Shown here in pieces: positions 19,549 through 32,500 of a stretch of 64,000 nucleotides of DNA; positions within the stretch are counted from its first letter, which is position 1; each line of letters begins with the position of its first letter. The DNA comes from Maniola hyperantus (taxonomy: Eukaryota; Arthropoda; Insecta; Lepidoptera; Nymphalidae). The notes below the pieces were generated by a model. The model did no database searches, was not told the origin of the DNA, and saw only the letters and a program-made list of their open reading frames with translations. The stretch lies in the NCBI RefSeq assembly GCF_902806685.2, contig NC_048555.1, positions 7,564,001 to 7,628,000 of the forward strand. The letters are read 5' to 3'. The position numbers and the translations under genes were made by a program.

Positions 19549-20711
19549 GAAAGCTCGCGTCATCGATGAACAATAATTCTACCTAATACCTATCTAATTT
19601 ATGTTAATAATGCTAATAAAATTTCTCGACTCTAGTATCATAAGGTCGGATGTGTACTACCGACCAAACTCACTTTTTTACATAAAGGTAATGAGCATTT
19701 CGGGCTCTTTCTGCCAAGCTGACACCAGTATTTCTATCTCTTTTCGTTGCAAAGATAAATACATGCATAATGTCGTATCTGAACACATTCTAAAAATTTG
19801 GAGAACCATAATTATATTTTTTGACTTGCGTATGTATGCATCAAAGCAATGGAGAAAAATGATAGATGTATTTTGAGTTCGACCATTACGCTACGAAATA
19901 AGTTTATTTGTAATACTAGCTGGTACTGCAGTTACGCACTTCTGCTTCTAAAATATGTAATAATTTTGTTAGGTAAAATCACAACAGATGTTATGCTTCG
20001 AATTTTTTGTATTAATATTTGGACTGTGAATCATTTAAGACTTTTTGCCTTGTAATATAAATAATTTTGCAATAAAATTCATGGAAGTAAGTTGAAATAA
20101 AGCTTTTTGTTTGTGACTACATTAAAGTTGATGTGATTAATAGGTAAGAGATCCATCCTATTTCACCAAAATTTTGGACTAAACTGCGGGAAAAAAGTAA
20201 AGAGCCAGAATAAAGCTGAAGACATTTTGAAAATGTAGACTAGAAAATCTTTTAGGACCACGAAAATCACACCATGGAAATCTAAACATATATTATAATA
20301 ATACCCCACTAAGCAAAAAACCGTGCATTTATGGTTTTTTTTTATGAATCGTAGTTCAAATCATCAGTTCAAAAATTTATTGCCCTAGTTTTTAAGGTAG
20401 CCTTAAAAAATTAGAGTACCTAATCAATTTTTTTCTTCTTTACCCGTCTTATAATCGACCGAATTTGATATTAATCGAGAGCAGAAATTATAAGGCACCT
20501 ACAATATGTGATGATAGTGATTCTAACGAAACATACCTAAATTTAGGAAGCTTTAGATTATGTTAATTTAAATATAAATGTAGTATAAATTAATTTATTA
20601 ATTAAACAACTAATGAAAGTGAAAGTAAAAAAATAAAAAACTTAACTAAAACACGAAAGAAACAGTTTAAAAAAGTATATCTGTTAAAAAGAACAGTCGA
20701 AACAGAAGCAA

Positions 20712-21370
20712 TTGAATTTTCAAGAAAGCAGAAAGTATTTTTTTATTACAAAAGTGGCAATGCCGGATTTGACTAACAGTAAATCCTTATACCTGCGTAG
20801 TTTCTGCACCTTAAAAACCATTCATGATGCTACCAGCAGTATTGCTACATTAATGTGGTCTGAAAACATCAGCTGCAGCGGAAGGAATAAAACAGTATCT
20901 TGTCTTATTTCATTAATCTACTAGAGAAGAAACAAAGTATTCTCGAAATTGTTGAAGAATTGACTTTGTGGTCTGATAATTGTGTCGGTCATAATCGGAA
21001 CATGATAATCGTTATGGCTTACTTATGATTATTATAAGGATTACCACACTAAAAGGTGATAAATCACAAGCTTTATGCTAAAATGCAACATGTACCTACG
21101 TGGAGTAAGATGTAATCCATGCACAAATAGAAAAAAGGGGACAGCTGAAAACAATGCAGATTACTAAACTAAGAGATTGGTCACAGTTTACAAGAACATG
21201 CGAAGGAAACAAAACTTTTTGATAAGTTTGATTTGGCACTACAACATATTTTTAAAGACCACATCCCTTTACAAAGGTGATATATCAGGACCGTTTGTTA
21301 TTTCAAAAAAAAAAAGAACGGCGGGGATTTTCAGATTTCGGAATATATTACCTGGCTACAACTAACGCAA
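20712..21370 (+). pseudogene. Transposase-like pseudogene (SDN-motif protein)
   Basis: Successive frames give IHDATSSIATLMWSENISCS, then after a frameshift near 20915 VEELTLWSDNCVGHNRN, and later a D.IH..IE block and DWSQFTRTC. I recognise the order 'HD....MW.E....RG..., (F/L)WSDNC.GQNRN, D..H..IE, DW' from transposon-derived insect proteins. Several stops and at least two frameshifts show it is dead. It lies centrally between the inverted repeats at 19624 and 22612. Confidence 0.5.
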
Positions 21371-21604
21371 TAATGCTGGGTGTTATTATTTTATAAACAC
21401 TACTTTAAAGAAGACTTTTTTGTATTTCATTAGTATGTTATAGGTACATATAAACTTAAAATTCTTCCCCGCTTTCGCCCAATATACGACATAATGAGAA
21501 ACCATTATTAGTATTTATATTAGTGTATTAATAATATGTATTTTATATTCTTATTATATGGTTTAGTTTATTTACCTATTGGTATTTAGGTTTATTTTAC
21601 ACCA

Positions 21605-21776
21605 CCTCCCATTGTCCGTTTGTTCGTTTTTTCCCTAGCGTTAAGGTTGTCTGGAAGAGATCGCTATTTAGCGATAAGACCGCCTTTTTGTACCTACTTA
21701 TTAAGATTTCTTTTTGTAACCTGTCATTTGTGTTTCTGTGGTGCAATAAAGTATATACATACATACATACATACAT
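21605..21776 (+). mobile_element. LINE 3' UTR with (ATAC)n tail
   Basis: The phrases GGTTGTCTGGAAGAGATCGC, AGCGATAAGACCGCC and GTGCAATAAAGTATA lead to (ATAC)n at 21756-21775. This is the familiar 3' end of a lepidopteran LINE or its non-autonomous partner. A fragment of the same phrase is at about 35400-35420. Confidence 0.65.
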
Positions 21777-22619
21777 TATCCACTGTAAAATATAACCAAC
21801 TTTTGCAGTAGGTACCTGCTGACCTCCATTCTTACTTTACGTTCCTAATCATTATAAGGAAAATCAGGCTATGTTGGCATGTTTTAGATTTCTATATTGA
21901 TGTAACCGTCATGTGTGCAATTCCACAAAAAATGTTTGGCCCACTGTAGGTTTCTAAGTACTTTGTAATTTTTTTTTCCAATTTTTGGCCGTTGTTTTTA
22001 ATTAATGGGCTTTATTTGTGAATTTGTAAATGTTATTTTCATTCATTCAGAAGTCACAAGGTTTACACGGATGCAATGGTCAGACTATCGGGCGAATGCA
22101 ATTATTATGTTTCAGATCTAACTAATCAGTTTCAGAAAAAATCAGATAGGTACATTGTTGCTATCTCACAAAACTCCTAAATGATTTTTGTGAGATAACT
22201 ACTGTGATCTTTTGTCCGAATATTACTTATGTATAATCAGTTAAGACGTATTATGAAATATTAAGTAATAGATCCGACTTTTATTTCAAATTTGTAATAG
22301 TAAAAATTGCAGCCATAAAGTCGGTTTACAACTTATGCACACAATTTTCTAGCACAGTTACGAATATTACCAGCATAAAGTCGCATATCGTCCATTTTGA
22401 AGAAATTGTGAGTTTATATTTTATTTATTAATGATAAAGTATTTCTAGTAATGGTTAATGATAGGTACAGTTAAGTGTTAAATATTACAAAAACAACTGA
22501 ACTGGTATCTCTAGTAGTTTAGAAATTATGACCCGATTTCCCTAGCATTTTTGTTTTGGCTCTCCTGAAAAGTAGCAAAAATCCACATCCGACCTTATGA
22601 TACTAGAGTCGAGATTTAA

Positions 22620-23500
22620 GCCATCATAGCGTATAAAACCATCTAACAAGCTAACAAAGCCTACCAATTGACAACTATCGACAAAAATTTTAATACAATG
22701 GCCTATAAGATTAACACTATAAGTAAGGCCAAAGGTTATCGATACCTCACGCACAGTAGGAAAATTACTTACGAGTGTGTAATACTGACTGTCAAACAAT
22801 GTTTTATTCTGAGGTTTTATTGTATCTATCAATGCCCATTCTGACATGAGTAAGTATAGTTAGTGAGCTAGAGAGTAGCATAGGCTACTTTTTGTCCCGG
22901 AAAATAATAGTTCCCACGGGATTTTCATAAATCTAAATCCACGCGGCTAAAGTCGCAGGTAGAATAAACCAAGCAGAGATAGGTAAGGTAGGTAAGTTTG
23001 CATTCTAGCTATCAAACTAAAGTGATATAACTGCGGGCCCCATATTATTCTCTCATTTGTATAATCATCATCAAGTGTAAAATTGCCTGAAATAATTCTT
23101 GACAGCTGCAAATTAGACGCAACTCTCAACTCTTAACAAAACTCGTAATTTTTCAGAAGCGATTTCAAAATCGTAATGCTGCTAAGTGTTGTTGGAGATA
23201 GTTGACCGGCCGATATTTTCCTTGACTCCGAATATTTAAGTATGCCCTCCGTGGGTTGGTTTTTCTCACACATCGCATCTACAAGTAAGTTAGACATCTC
23301 CTTACAGCAACGTTTGCGCAATCATTGCAGATATTATGAAAATTAAATTTAAAATTACGAAATAGCACCCCCAGAATAGAGCTGTTTTTATTAAATTAAT
23401 TTTAAAGTAAAAGAAATAGGAAAATAATTTAATAAAGTCTTTTGTAACAATTAAATAATGTCGAAATCGAGTACAATGGTCTTTTATTATATTAGTAGAC
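22620..23500. other. Intergenic; one Helitron tail at 22862-22962
   Basis: The only recognised part is CATAGGCTACTTTTTGTCCC...ATCCACGCGGCTAAAGTCGC, a truncated Helitron-like 3' end on the plus strand. The rest is unassigned AT-rich DNA. Confidence 0.45.
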
Positions 23501-23502
23501 TA

Positions 23503-24032
23503 GCTTCTGCTCGCAGCTTCGCCCGCGCGTGGCCTACAGGAAACAAATGGCATTTTTTTTCAGAAACACCACCCTGCACCCTGCACCAGCATCGAATACC
23601 ACATATTGGGGGGCGGGATTTTCTCATAGTCGTTTCTTAGCTGACACCTAACCTCAAGAAAAAACCTACTTTACAAATTTCAAGTTAGTAATATCAATAA
23701 TTAAAACTGTCTCATACAAACTTTCATCCCCTATTTTACCACCCTTATGGGCCAATTTTCCAAAAATCCTGAAACACGTATTTCTTCATTTGGGACCTAA
23801 AACCCAAATACCAATTTTCATGCAAATAACTTGAAAAATAACGGACTTTTATACAAATTTCCATCCCCCATTTAACCCACTTAGGGGTGGAATTTCGAAA
23901 AATCCTTTCTTAGTGGATACCTACTCTTTACAAAGAATAAACCCTCAAAATTTCATGTCTTTAGGACCAGCGGTTTAGGCTGTGCGTTGATATATATGTC
24001 AGTCAGGACTTTGAATTTTATATATATAGATT
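23503..24032 (-). mobile_element. Helitron-like element, long variant
   Basis: It starts (minus-strand 3' end) with ACTAGCTTCTGCTCGCAGCT TCGCCCGCG. It then repeats twice an approximately 170-bp block of CATCC(C)CTATTTTACCACCCTTATGGG...TTTCTTAG. It ends with GTGCGTTGATATATATGTC and AGTCAG. The CTAG end (complement) and the order match Helitron family 2, expanded internally. Confidence 0.5.
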
Positions 24033-24246
24033 ATTATTATCTACTTAATTATTATTATTATGCAATAAGTGTGCAAGTTAGAGCTTTAAAATATCAGGTG
24101 GTCAGTTGGTCACTGAATACATTGATTTTTGACCTGACGCATATTATTTTTAGCAGATTTTGTGCAATAAGTAGAGTTAATAATAATCCAGATACGAAAA
24201 GACCTACTTACCTACTTTGCTAAAGTTGAGGCATAAAATACAATGT

Positions 24247-24318
24247 AGAGCTTAGATGGCGGACTGCGAAATCCAATACCCTTAGGTCGAAGGTTTAAAC
24301 CCCATCCATTGTTGTAAG
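24247..24318 (+). mobile_element. SINE family C head fragment
   Basis: GCGGACTGCGAAATCCAATA ... GTCGAAGGTTTAAACCCCAT CCATTGTTGTAAGTACCTAC parallels the head of the SINE at 54541. The body is missing. Confidence 0.45.
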
Positions 24319-24525
24319 TACCTACCTACTGCTATTAATATAGCTTAATTTAACGATAGTGAGAATGAGCCTTTTAATTATTTTTTTATTCTAGAGCCGA
24401 CAGTTCGCATTTAGTAGTCTAAGAATACATATATGTACCTACATACAGGTCAAACACATAACCCTCCTTTGGGCTTCACTGCAGTCGGGTAGGTAATGAG
24501 AGCAAAAAATCCATTATTCATAAAT

Positions 24526-24612
24526 AGATGATGCCCGTGGCTTCGTCCACGTGGAAATATAGATAGATAGATAAATTTTATTCTTTATTGCCATACTAAA
24601 CATGGCAATTTT
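24526..24612 (-). mobile_element. Helitron end stub plus LINE tail
   Basis: A 35-bp stub (GATGATGCCCGTGGCTTCGTCCACGTGG) of a Helitron end is followed by (GATA)n and TTTTATTCTTTATTGCCATA, the complement of a LINE polyadenylation tail. Confidence 0.45.
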
Positions 24613-24957
24613 TAGTATGTATAGTTACATATAATATGCTAGGTAAAATAGGTGAACCTTAGGTAGGTACTAACTACTTACTAATTAAATGCCTCTCAGT
24701 CAGTCACTTGAACTGATTGAAATATTTCACTCAAAACAAGAAATCATTAATCACAGAGAAATTAAAGTGCTCGGTAATGATTGAAATGTAAGGTGTGCTG
24801 AACAAATCAAAATGAGTTATTAATTTATTTCGCACATCATTACCTACTGGTAGTCGATCGATATGGCACAGTTAGGAATTTTCTTTTTCTTTTTTGACAT
24901 TGCGGTGGCTGGTAAATCTGTTAACTACGGGGTCCGTAGTCTGTACCTACCTACCTA

Positions 24958-25131
24958 GTACCTATATTCCGCGACAGGTTGATATGGCAATCGGGGAGAG
25001 AACGCCTCGCACATCCGCACGGCCTCCGCGCTAACCCTTTGCGGGCGAGCGCGGGTGACATGCGGGTGTGCGAGGCGTCCCCCCGCCTCATACCACGATT
25101 GCCATATCGACCTATCGTGGACTATAGGTAC
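24958..25131. mobile_element. GC-rich MITE (copy 2 of 7)
   Basis: The outer ends GTACCTATA...TATAGGTAC are themselves inverted. Inside is CCGCGACAGGTTGATATGGCAATCGGGG with its complement at the right. The GC-rich core produces two overlapping spurious ORFs, one on each strand. Confidence 0.75.
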
Positions 25132-25515
25132 ATACATAATACAATACAATTATGTACATGAAACTTGAGAAGTGAGAAACATTACACTCCCGTTTTTGGC
25201 AAGTCGTGTAAAAAATACGCTACGATACGAACTAAATTGATTGGTTAGTAATTTTTATCCACCAATGAAGTGCCCACTGAGATAGTTACATATCTTACAA
25301 TAATTCGATCTCTTGGAAATCACTCATCTCGGCTCACCCTGCTGGTCATAGATACCACACGCCTATAGCAATTAACATTGTCATTAACTTTCATTATGCG
25401 TGTTTTTATTAATCCCACATGCGGTCAAAGGCCAGCTGCCATAAACTATAAATAATAAATCCAAAACCGATCAATATGCTTAGTATAAGTATATTACATC
25501 TCACTCGAATCTACA
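25132..25515. other. Intergenic, nothing recognised
   Basis: No gene, RNA or recurring repeat is visible. Confidence 0.4.
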
Positions 25516-25815
25516 CTCACAGATCTTTTCAACCTGGTTCCTTATCTTCACCTTCTACTATCGTACCGCAAGGCACGCCAAGGTCTGCACCCGTACGTAA
25601 TCGAAATTTCACGGATACGTAGGAAGCGATTTGCCTCCTCATTTCTGATTCGAACTGCTAAGATTAGGAACACACTTCCAGCATCAGTTTTCCCCTCCAA
25701 TTATAATATGGGTACCTTCAAGTCAAGAGTGAATAGGCATCTAGGCAAGCGCGCTCCATCTTAGGCTGCATCATCACTTGCCACCAGGTCTGATTGCAGC
25801 CAAGCGCTAGTCTAT
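25516..25815 (+). pseudogene. LINE reverse transcriptase C-terminus and 3' UTR
   Basis: An open frame from 25516 to a stop at 25762-25764 includes RKARQGLHPYVIEISRIR, FLIRTAKIRNTLPASVFPS and GTFKSRVNRHL, the C-terminal ending of a lepidopteran LINE. The 3' UTR (CATCTTAGGCTGCATCATCA ... GATTGCAGCCAAGCGC) is shared with SINE family B and ends in a (AATA)n-like tail. It is 5'-truncated. Confidence 0.7.
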
Positions 25816-25889
25816 AAATAAATAAAAAATTCAAGTACTGAAACAAAGTAATTAGACGTAAAGGTAGTCAGTCGATTTTACGCCAAAAA

Positions 25890-26055
25890 TTCAGTAGGTA
25901 CCACCGATTTTAATTTCGCAAGGTTTCTGGTTGGATCTCGAACTTGTATGGACAAAATTAGTCAACAAGGATTTTTAGGTCCATTTTACTCTGACATTAA
26001 TGTGTTTCGTCCTCGAATTCTATCAACGTTGGTGAGACGTAAAATCTCATACTAA
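25890..26055 (+). mobile_element. Decayed relative of the 3027-3321 MITE
   Basis: GGTCCATTTTACTCTGACAT, TTCGTCCTCGAATTCTATC and GGTGAGACGTAAAATCTCAT follow the same order as the right arm of the MITE at 3027-3321. The left arm is no longer clear. Confidence 0.45.
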
Positions 26056-26059
26056 GCAC

Positions 26060-28225
26060 AAAGGTCCGTTACCTGATTCTCTTATAAAACGGTTGTATTT
26101 TATATTAGGTCTTTTTATGCTTCACAATATCTCACAGTGCTTTATTATATTTTATCAATGATTTCTAGAGGTGACCTTAATTCAAGTCGCGCATCTCATT
26201 TCTGAATTTTGCATTTCTACTAAGGCACTGTACCTACTATTCTAGGTAAGTAGGTAGGTTACCTACGACGCAGACAACATATAACTTGAATGTAAGATAT
26301 TTTCAACAAGAGGCAATAGGCATTTTCTGAGCAAGTGCACTCCAACCTAGACCTTATTTTAATCGTTCTCATCGTCGATGATTGTCATCACTGGTACGTA
26401 ATATTGCGTGTAGAAAAAAATGCATTTTACTAAAACTATCTTCACACTATGTAGCTATTTTTTACTTGTTAGCTTTCTTCTTCTTTGTCGTTACTTTTAT
26501 TTTCTTTTCCTTTACCTGTTATTTTCTATTAGACAAGTAGGTAAGCATAGCTGCAAGAATATTTAAAATTTAGAGCGAATGCAGACAATTATTACGAAAG
26601 CTTCTGAAAGCTTTTATAACCGAAATTATTATTTTACAAAATTATGAACTAAGTTTATTAAATAGCAATTTCAAAATCGAAAATAGACCTACCTATACTT
26701 ACTTAAATAATTATATTTACAACTTTTTTTACAGCATAGAATTTACAACTTTTAATTTTCACGTCCGATATGGTAAGAATGACGCATCATTATTTTCAAA
26801 CTAATTAAGATACTTACCTATCAATTAGTTTTACCTACGGAATTTGACCTCACTTGAAGTTATATTGAGCAATTTTTTGCCACCGCCTTTTAATTTGAGC
26901 AGTCGAAGTGTGAACTATGAAATTAACCGTAAAACCACCACGAGTAATTCACACATTATAAAGTTATTTAGTTTTGGTCTACGTGAATGCTCATTTGAAT
27001 TTTAAAATGCCGATGTCATGAATTATATCATAAGTCATAACGTAACGGATATATTTGTTTTAGGGTTTCTATAAATTTTACAACTTAATGATTTTAAGCT
27101 TATTTCGTGGTTTGACGACATATTTTAAGGTAGATAACGGGTACATACCACGGTTAATTTGATGTTTTTATCTGTCGATATTTCAACCCAATTGCATGGG
27201 TCGTGGTCACGACGGGACTGCGGTGCTACGAGAGATGAACTGTCATGGGCAGTAACTTTAATTAATCAAAACATGGTAATCGTGACATAAACCAATTTAT
27301 TGCAAAATTATAATAAATAATTAAATTTATAGGTAGGTAAAAAATAAAAAAATAAACAGGTTTTTTTACTGCATGTTTTTATTAGCTAGCGGTTAGCCGG
27401 GAGTGCCATGAGCTAAAAGCTATTAAGATTTTGATAATCTGCAATATCATGTTCGATGAATATAATTATAATTAGATCAATGACCAGTCTAGATTTTTTT
27501 ACTCTATAAAGTATACTATTTAACACTTTACCTCTACTACAATATCAAACTCTATTATTATTATTATACTCTGCATAGTATTTCTTATTTCATTAATCAC
27601 AATAATTATGTGATTAAGAAAACTCTAAGAACTCTAAAGAAAAAGGTTTTACAGATATTGATCATGTTAATGTTAATGATAATAACCGGGGGAAACGAAA
27701 AGGCCAAATTCAAACCTCCAGAGCCGGTTACCCATCCAGTGACCAACGTGGGTTTATTGCTTAAAAATGGAAATCGATTGATATGGCTGCAATATCACAA
27801 TATTATTAGGCCACACAATCTCACTAGTTCACATTACTCCACTAACATTCCAGTATCTGTGTGAATTTTCTACTGGTATGTACGATGTGTAGGTATAGGT
27901 ACCTACTATAAGTAGGCATTGGACTATCACGTTCGATAGAAAGCTGAAGTAAAGTGAATAATAATTAATTTTGCCTGCCAAATTCGTAACCCAAAACTGT
28001 GTTTACTTAAGTAATAATTTCCATACTTGTTTCTTTTATTGAAAAACTTACTAATTGCGTTTAGCGGTACATGCTGTCACAAAAAATTGACAGTTATCTA
28101 AATTCCATGTAAAAAAATAAAAAAAATCATATCATGTGATAGAATTACCAAACATTTTGTTTTTTCAGGATTAGTTTGCTTTTGTACATGAAAACTTTAC
28201 ACAAAGTTCTGGTACGGGCTGTGGA
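26060..28225. other. AT-rich intergenic DNA, no gene
   Basis: About 2.1 kb has no credible coding region. One plus-strand frame at 27610-27864 lacks any family resemblance. Runs of TACCTA motifs occur at about 26245-26270. Confidence 0.4.
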
Positions 28226-28229
28226 TCAA

Positions 28230-28412
28230 ATTAATCGTCGTCATCCACTGCAGTCTGCACCGGTAGAATTCCACTGCTGGACATACGTTTTTTGTAGAGA
28301 CTTCCACACGCCACGGTCCTACACCGCAGCCGCCTGAATTCAGCAGCTCCCTGCTACTCGTCTGTGCACCTAGTGAAGGATCTGCCTATACCGCATTTTC
28401 CAGTACGAGGCC
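28230..28412 (-). pseudogene. LINE 3' end fragment
   Basis: On the minus strand it reads a decayed version of the C-terminal ending also seen at 39310-39620 and 13830-13965. It includes TCCAGCAGTGGAATTCTACC near the end and GGACCGTGGCGTGTGGAAG before it. Confidence 0.45.
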
Positions 28413-28462
28413 GTCATTCCAGCGCCTTTGTACCCGTTGGGGTACAGAGGCGCTGGAATGAC
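28413..28462. repeat. 22-bp-arm hairpin
   Basis: GTCATTCCAGCGCCTTTGTA(CCC) is followed after GTT(G) by its complement with one mismatch, so a 50-base stretch can fold back on itself. It joins the end of a LINE fragment. Confidence 0.75.
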
Positions 28463-28904
28463 GGAATGACGGGTTATTATTATTATTTTACGTTATTTGG
28501 GTAGAACAACATTTCTGTCATTGTAGGTAAGTAAGTAATAGAGATAAATAAATAATCTGTCGTAGTTTAAAAATTCGAAAAGAAATAAATTCAAATCTTA
28601 ACTTCTATTCCTAATTTATTTATTTGACATTTTACGTTTGACATTTAGGTAGGTACCTAAGTATATTATGTCTATTGCATTTTGACCATGCGGTAATGTC
28701 CTGTTCTATGATTCTAAGACTTAGTTACCCTAATGTACATGAGAAATCTATCCTAATTTTCTTTCAATGCCGTTTCAATTATTTTCATCTGAAGTGGTAA
28801 TTAATGTTAAAAATAAGCCTGGTGGTAAAGGAAATTGGCATTGATTGTACTTACTTAGGACATTAAGCTAGTTCCTAGGCCCAGTCTCGGGAAGGTTAGG
28901 TCAG

Positions 28905-29047
28905 GTTCACATCATACTAATATTATATAAGAAAGAGTGCGAATTTAGTAAGTTTGTGAACATGCAGAACCACTGTATCTATCTGTTGGAAAAATTCTTT
29001 CATTATTTGAAAGGCACTATTCCAGATGGATACCTATTATCCATGTG
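28905..29047 (+). repeat. Decayed Helitron/repeat sequence into which copia inserted
   Basis: CATACTAATATTATATAAGA followed by AGAGTGCGAATTTAG resembles a Helitron start. A block CCAGATGGATACC then leads up to the copia target duplication at 29048. The continuation on the other side (33752 on) is not clearly the same repeat. Confidence 0.3.
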
Positions 29048-29052
29048 AAGAA
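29048..29052. repeat. Target site duplication (AAGAA), left
   Basis: AAGAA immediately precedes the left LTR and occurs again immediately after the right LTR at 33747-33751. Five-base duplications are usual for Ty1/copia elements. Confidence 0.85.
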
Positions 29053-29247
29053 TGTTGAGTTTTATTGTATATTAGTTTTTAATTTTACGGATCATTAAAA
29101 TGAAACCATTTTACTTGGCGTCCAATAGACCACAGACTACTTTATTTTTCTTAAATGTCTTAAACTAACTCTTTACTCTATTACCATAGATTCGCTTAGA
29201 TAGACTAGATATTTTTAAAGGCAAAGGAAATAAATTAATTTCTATCA
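29053..29247 (-). repeat. 3' LTR of the copia element
   Basis: 195 bp, plus strand TGTTGAG...CTATCA. It carries a minus-strand AATAAA (complement at 29141-29146) that could be the poly(A) signal. I see no difference from the 5' LTR. Confidence 0.93.
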
Positions 29248-29256
29248 CACTCCCCT
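29248..29256 (-). promoter_or_regulatory. Polypurine tract of the copia element
   Basis: The minus strand reads AGGGGAGTG directly before the 3' LTR, the expected position for the plus-strand primer site. Confidence 0.75.
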
Positions 29257-29595
29257 AATTTTGTTTCCTTTGTCTTTTACACAATTTTCTTTTTTAACAC
29301 AAAAAACAATTTTTTCTTTTATACTAAGTTACACAGAAATTACTTATTCAAAATTTTAACAATGTTGGTTTTTTTCACTTATTTATTAAATGACAATTAT
29401 ATAAAAAAAAAGTTGTTTTATTTTCCTTATACATAGTTTTTAGTTTAGTTACTACATTTACTAAGTTATTACTTATTACTAAAACATTCTTAAGATAAAG
29501 TTATACAATTTTAGATTAAAACAAAAGTTATATAGAATTCCTACTTTGAATTAAGTTTTAAGCAATATTTTTAAATTTTAAACACAGAATTTAAT

Positions 29596-32500
29596 TTATA
29601 CAACAATCTTATTAGCATGATAATTAAATTTGATTCTGGTTAGTACTTTAGTAAAAATGTCAGCTGTTTGTTCACTAGTTGGACAATATTTTATCATCAG
29701 ATCACTGTTTTTCACTTTTTCATGGATAAATTTGAATCGAACGTCTATGTGTTTGGAACGTCTATTTATAACTCCATTCTCAATTAGTCTAATTGCACTT
29801 TGATTGTCTATAAACACTGTCACTTTAACACTAGTTAAGTCCAAGAGTTCTTGAATCACTGATTTTAAGTATAATAGTTCTTTGCAACATTCAGCTGCGG
29901 CAATGTATTCAGCCTCAGTGCTAGAAAGTGCTACTATAGGTTGACGTCTCGTGCACCATGTTACTGGGCAGTTGCTCAGGAATATTATATATCCCGTTGT
30001 GCTTCTCCTTGTTTCAGAATCTCCAGCATAGTCTGAGTCACAATATGCTGTTAGTTCGATATCTTGTTTCTCTTTCTTGTAAATAAGACCTTTCTCTTTA
30101 GATCCTTTGAGATATTTCAATATCTGTTTCAAATTGTGTACATCTTGATCGGTTGGGTTTTCTACTTTTCTGCTGCAGTAGTTAACAGCAAAACTTATGT
30201 CGGGTCTAGTTTTATTTGAAATGTATGTTAAACTTCCGAGTAGTTCTCTGTAAGGAAATTTAGTGTTCTTTGGTGATTCTATTACTTTACTCGATTCTAT
30301 TGGTATCTGTGATATTTTTGTTTCCATCATATTATAATCGTTTAAGAGGTTTTCTATAAAATTTTCTTGTTTTAAGTTTAACTCATCTTCCTTTTGTATT
30401 ATTTCCATACCAAGGTACTTTTTTGGGTTGTTATCTACTTTAGTTATAAATCTGTTTCCTATTTTTCTTATTATTGTGTCTATTTCTTTTTCATCTCTCC
30501 CAATTACTATTCCATCATCTACATGGATGCCTAAAAATATTGAATTTTCCTCATTTTTGAAAATACATGGTTCTGTTTTAAGTTGTAATAAACCTTGACT
30601 GTTCAAATAATTTGTAAATGTTTTATTCCACTTAAGAGGAGCTTGTTTCATGCCATACAGGGCTTTCTCTAATTTGCATATACCGTTAATATTCATTCCC
30701 TCAGGTGGATACATATAGATTTCTTCATTGTCCAATCTGCCATATAAAAATGCAGTTTTAATATCAAATGTTTTGATTTTTAAATTGTTTAGAGCAGCAA
30801 TTGCTAAAATCATTCTTAAAGGACTACTGTTTATTACTGGACTGAAAATCTCATTATAGTCAATTCCCTCTCTTTGCTCAAATCCTCTGATCACAAGACG
30901 AGCTTTGTATGTGCCATCATCTTTAATCTTTAATACCCATTTATTACTTAGAATCTTTTTTCCTTTAGTCTCTTCTTCACTTACAATTTTCCAAACTTCA
31001 TTTTTAATCAAAGAATTCTTTTCATCTTCAATAGCCTCTTGCCATTTATGTTTGTCTTTACCACTAATTGCTTCACTATATGTAATCATAACATAATCTT
31101 CATATCTTTGCGGTGGTTTTCGTTGTCTTTTACCTTTTGAACTTTCTGTATTGTCATCATCCTGATTTGTATCTGTTATGTCATCGGGTATATTTATTTC
31201 TTCTTCATTTGTTTTTGGTTCTTCTTCATATATTTTTTGGATTTCATTGTCTGTTTGTGTCTGTGTTGTTTCATTGTTCTTAGTGTTTTCTTCATTCATA
31301 ACTTCTTCTATTTCTTTTTCCATATTTTCTTTATTTTGTAATGAGCTATGAGTTAATTCAACTATATCTTCATCATTTTCTAGGTTATTACTTTTTACTT
31401 CTTTTTTGCTTTGAACAAATTTGACATCTCTTCTTATTATTATTTCTCTGTTTTCAGAATTCCAGAGTCTATATCCAGTCGGAGCGTATCCAATCATTAT
31501 AAGTTTTTCACTTCTCTCGTCTAATTTTTTTAGGGGTTTTAATATTTTTGTATAGACTTCTGAACCGAATATTTGAATATTTGTCACATTTGGTTTTTTA
31601 TTTGACCACATTTCTATTGGAGTTAGTGTTTGATTATCTCGTGGAGTTCTGTTTAACAAGTAGGTTGCTGACAGTACAGCTTCGCCCCACATTTCAAATT
31701 CTAGGTTAGATTCATATAGCATAGCTCGTGCTTTCTCCATCAAGGTGCGGTTAAAACGTTCAGCTTTGCCGTTAAGTTGTGGACTGTAGGGTATTGTATA
31801 GTCTATTTTTATACCTTTGTTTTTACACCATTCTTTCAGGTTATTACTAGAATATTCTCCACCACCATCGCAGCGTATGATGCTGATTTTTTGGTTTGTG
31901 TGTCTTTCCATTTCTTGAACGTATTGTTTTAAATACATAAATACTTCACTTTTATTAGATAATAGATAGACTTGAGTATAATTTGTATAGTCATCAATAA
32001 ATGTTAATATATATTTCTTTTCATCCCACGTTATGGGTGAAATCGGCCCACACACATCTGTGTGTATTGTATGTAATTTTCTTTCAGATTTTTGTCTAGT
32101 ATGAAATGGTATTCTTGTTTGTTTTGCCTTCATACATATGTCACAAGTAGAGGTAAGTGTATCTATTTCCTGACTTGTTATATTTATGCCATTTACTGAT
32201 TTAATAATATTTTTCAATGTTTCTTTTCCAGGATGGCCATATCTACGGTGCCACTCTTCAGCTGTTTCTTTTTTATATGAAATCAAGACATTTTCTTCAG
32301 TATTTGTGTTGATATTTATGTTATATAAACCTTTAATATTTTTTTCGCCTTGTAGTATTATTTCATCGTCCTTTTTAATAATAACATTATCTTTTGTGAA
32401 TATGACAACTCCGTCTTTCTCCGTTATAGCATTAACTGACAGTAAGTTTTTTTCAAGTTTTGGAACATAAAGCACATCATCAAAGTTGCAGTTTTTAGTT

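Larger units (their letters stand above)
19624..22612 (+). mobile_element. Decayed DNA transposon with about 30-bp terminal inverted repeats
   Basis: CTCGACTCTAGTATCATAAG at the left end continues GTCGGATGTG, and the exact complement ends at about 22612. The 30-base match is perfect and both ends point inward. ATTT flanks both ends, a candidate 4-bp target duplication. The interior contains the broken coding region at 20712-21370 and a younger LINE-tail insertion at 21605-21775. A 4-bp duplication would fit Sola-type elements, but this class call is only a guess. Confidence 0.55.

Noticed and set aside
24955..25161. Overlapping ORFs of 60-64 codons on both strands
   Set aside because: Both lie inside a GC-rich palindromic MITE; the same false frames arise at 48138-48389 and 53399-53671.
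27610..27864. 84-codon plus-strand ORF as a small gene
   Set aside because: No ATG context, splice signals, signal peptide or family motif; its composition fits AT-rich random sequence.
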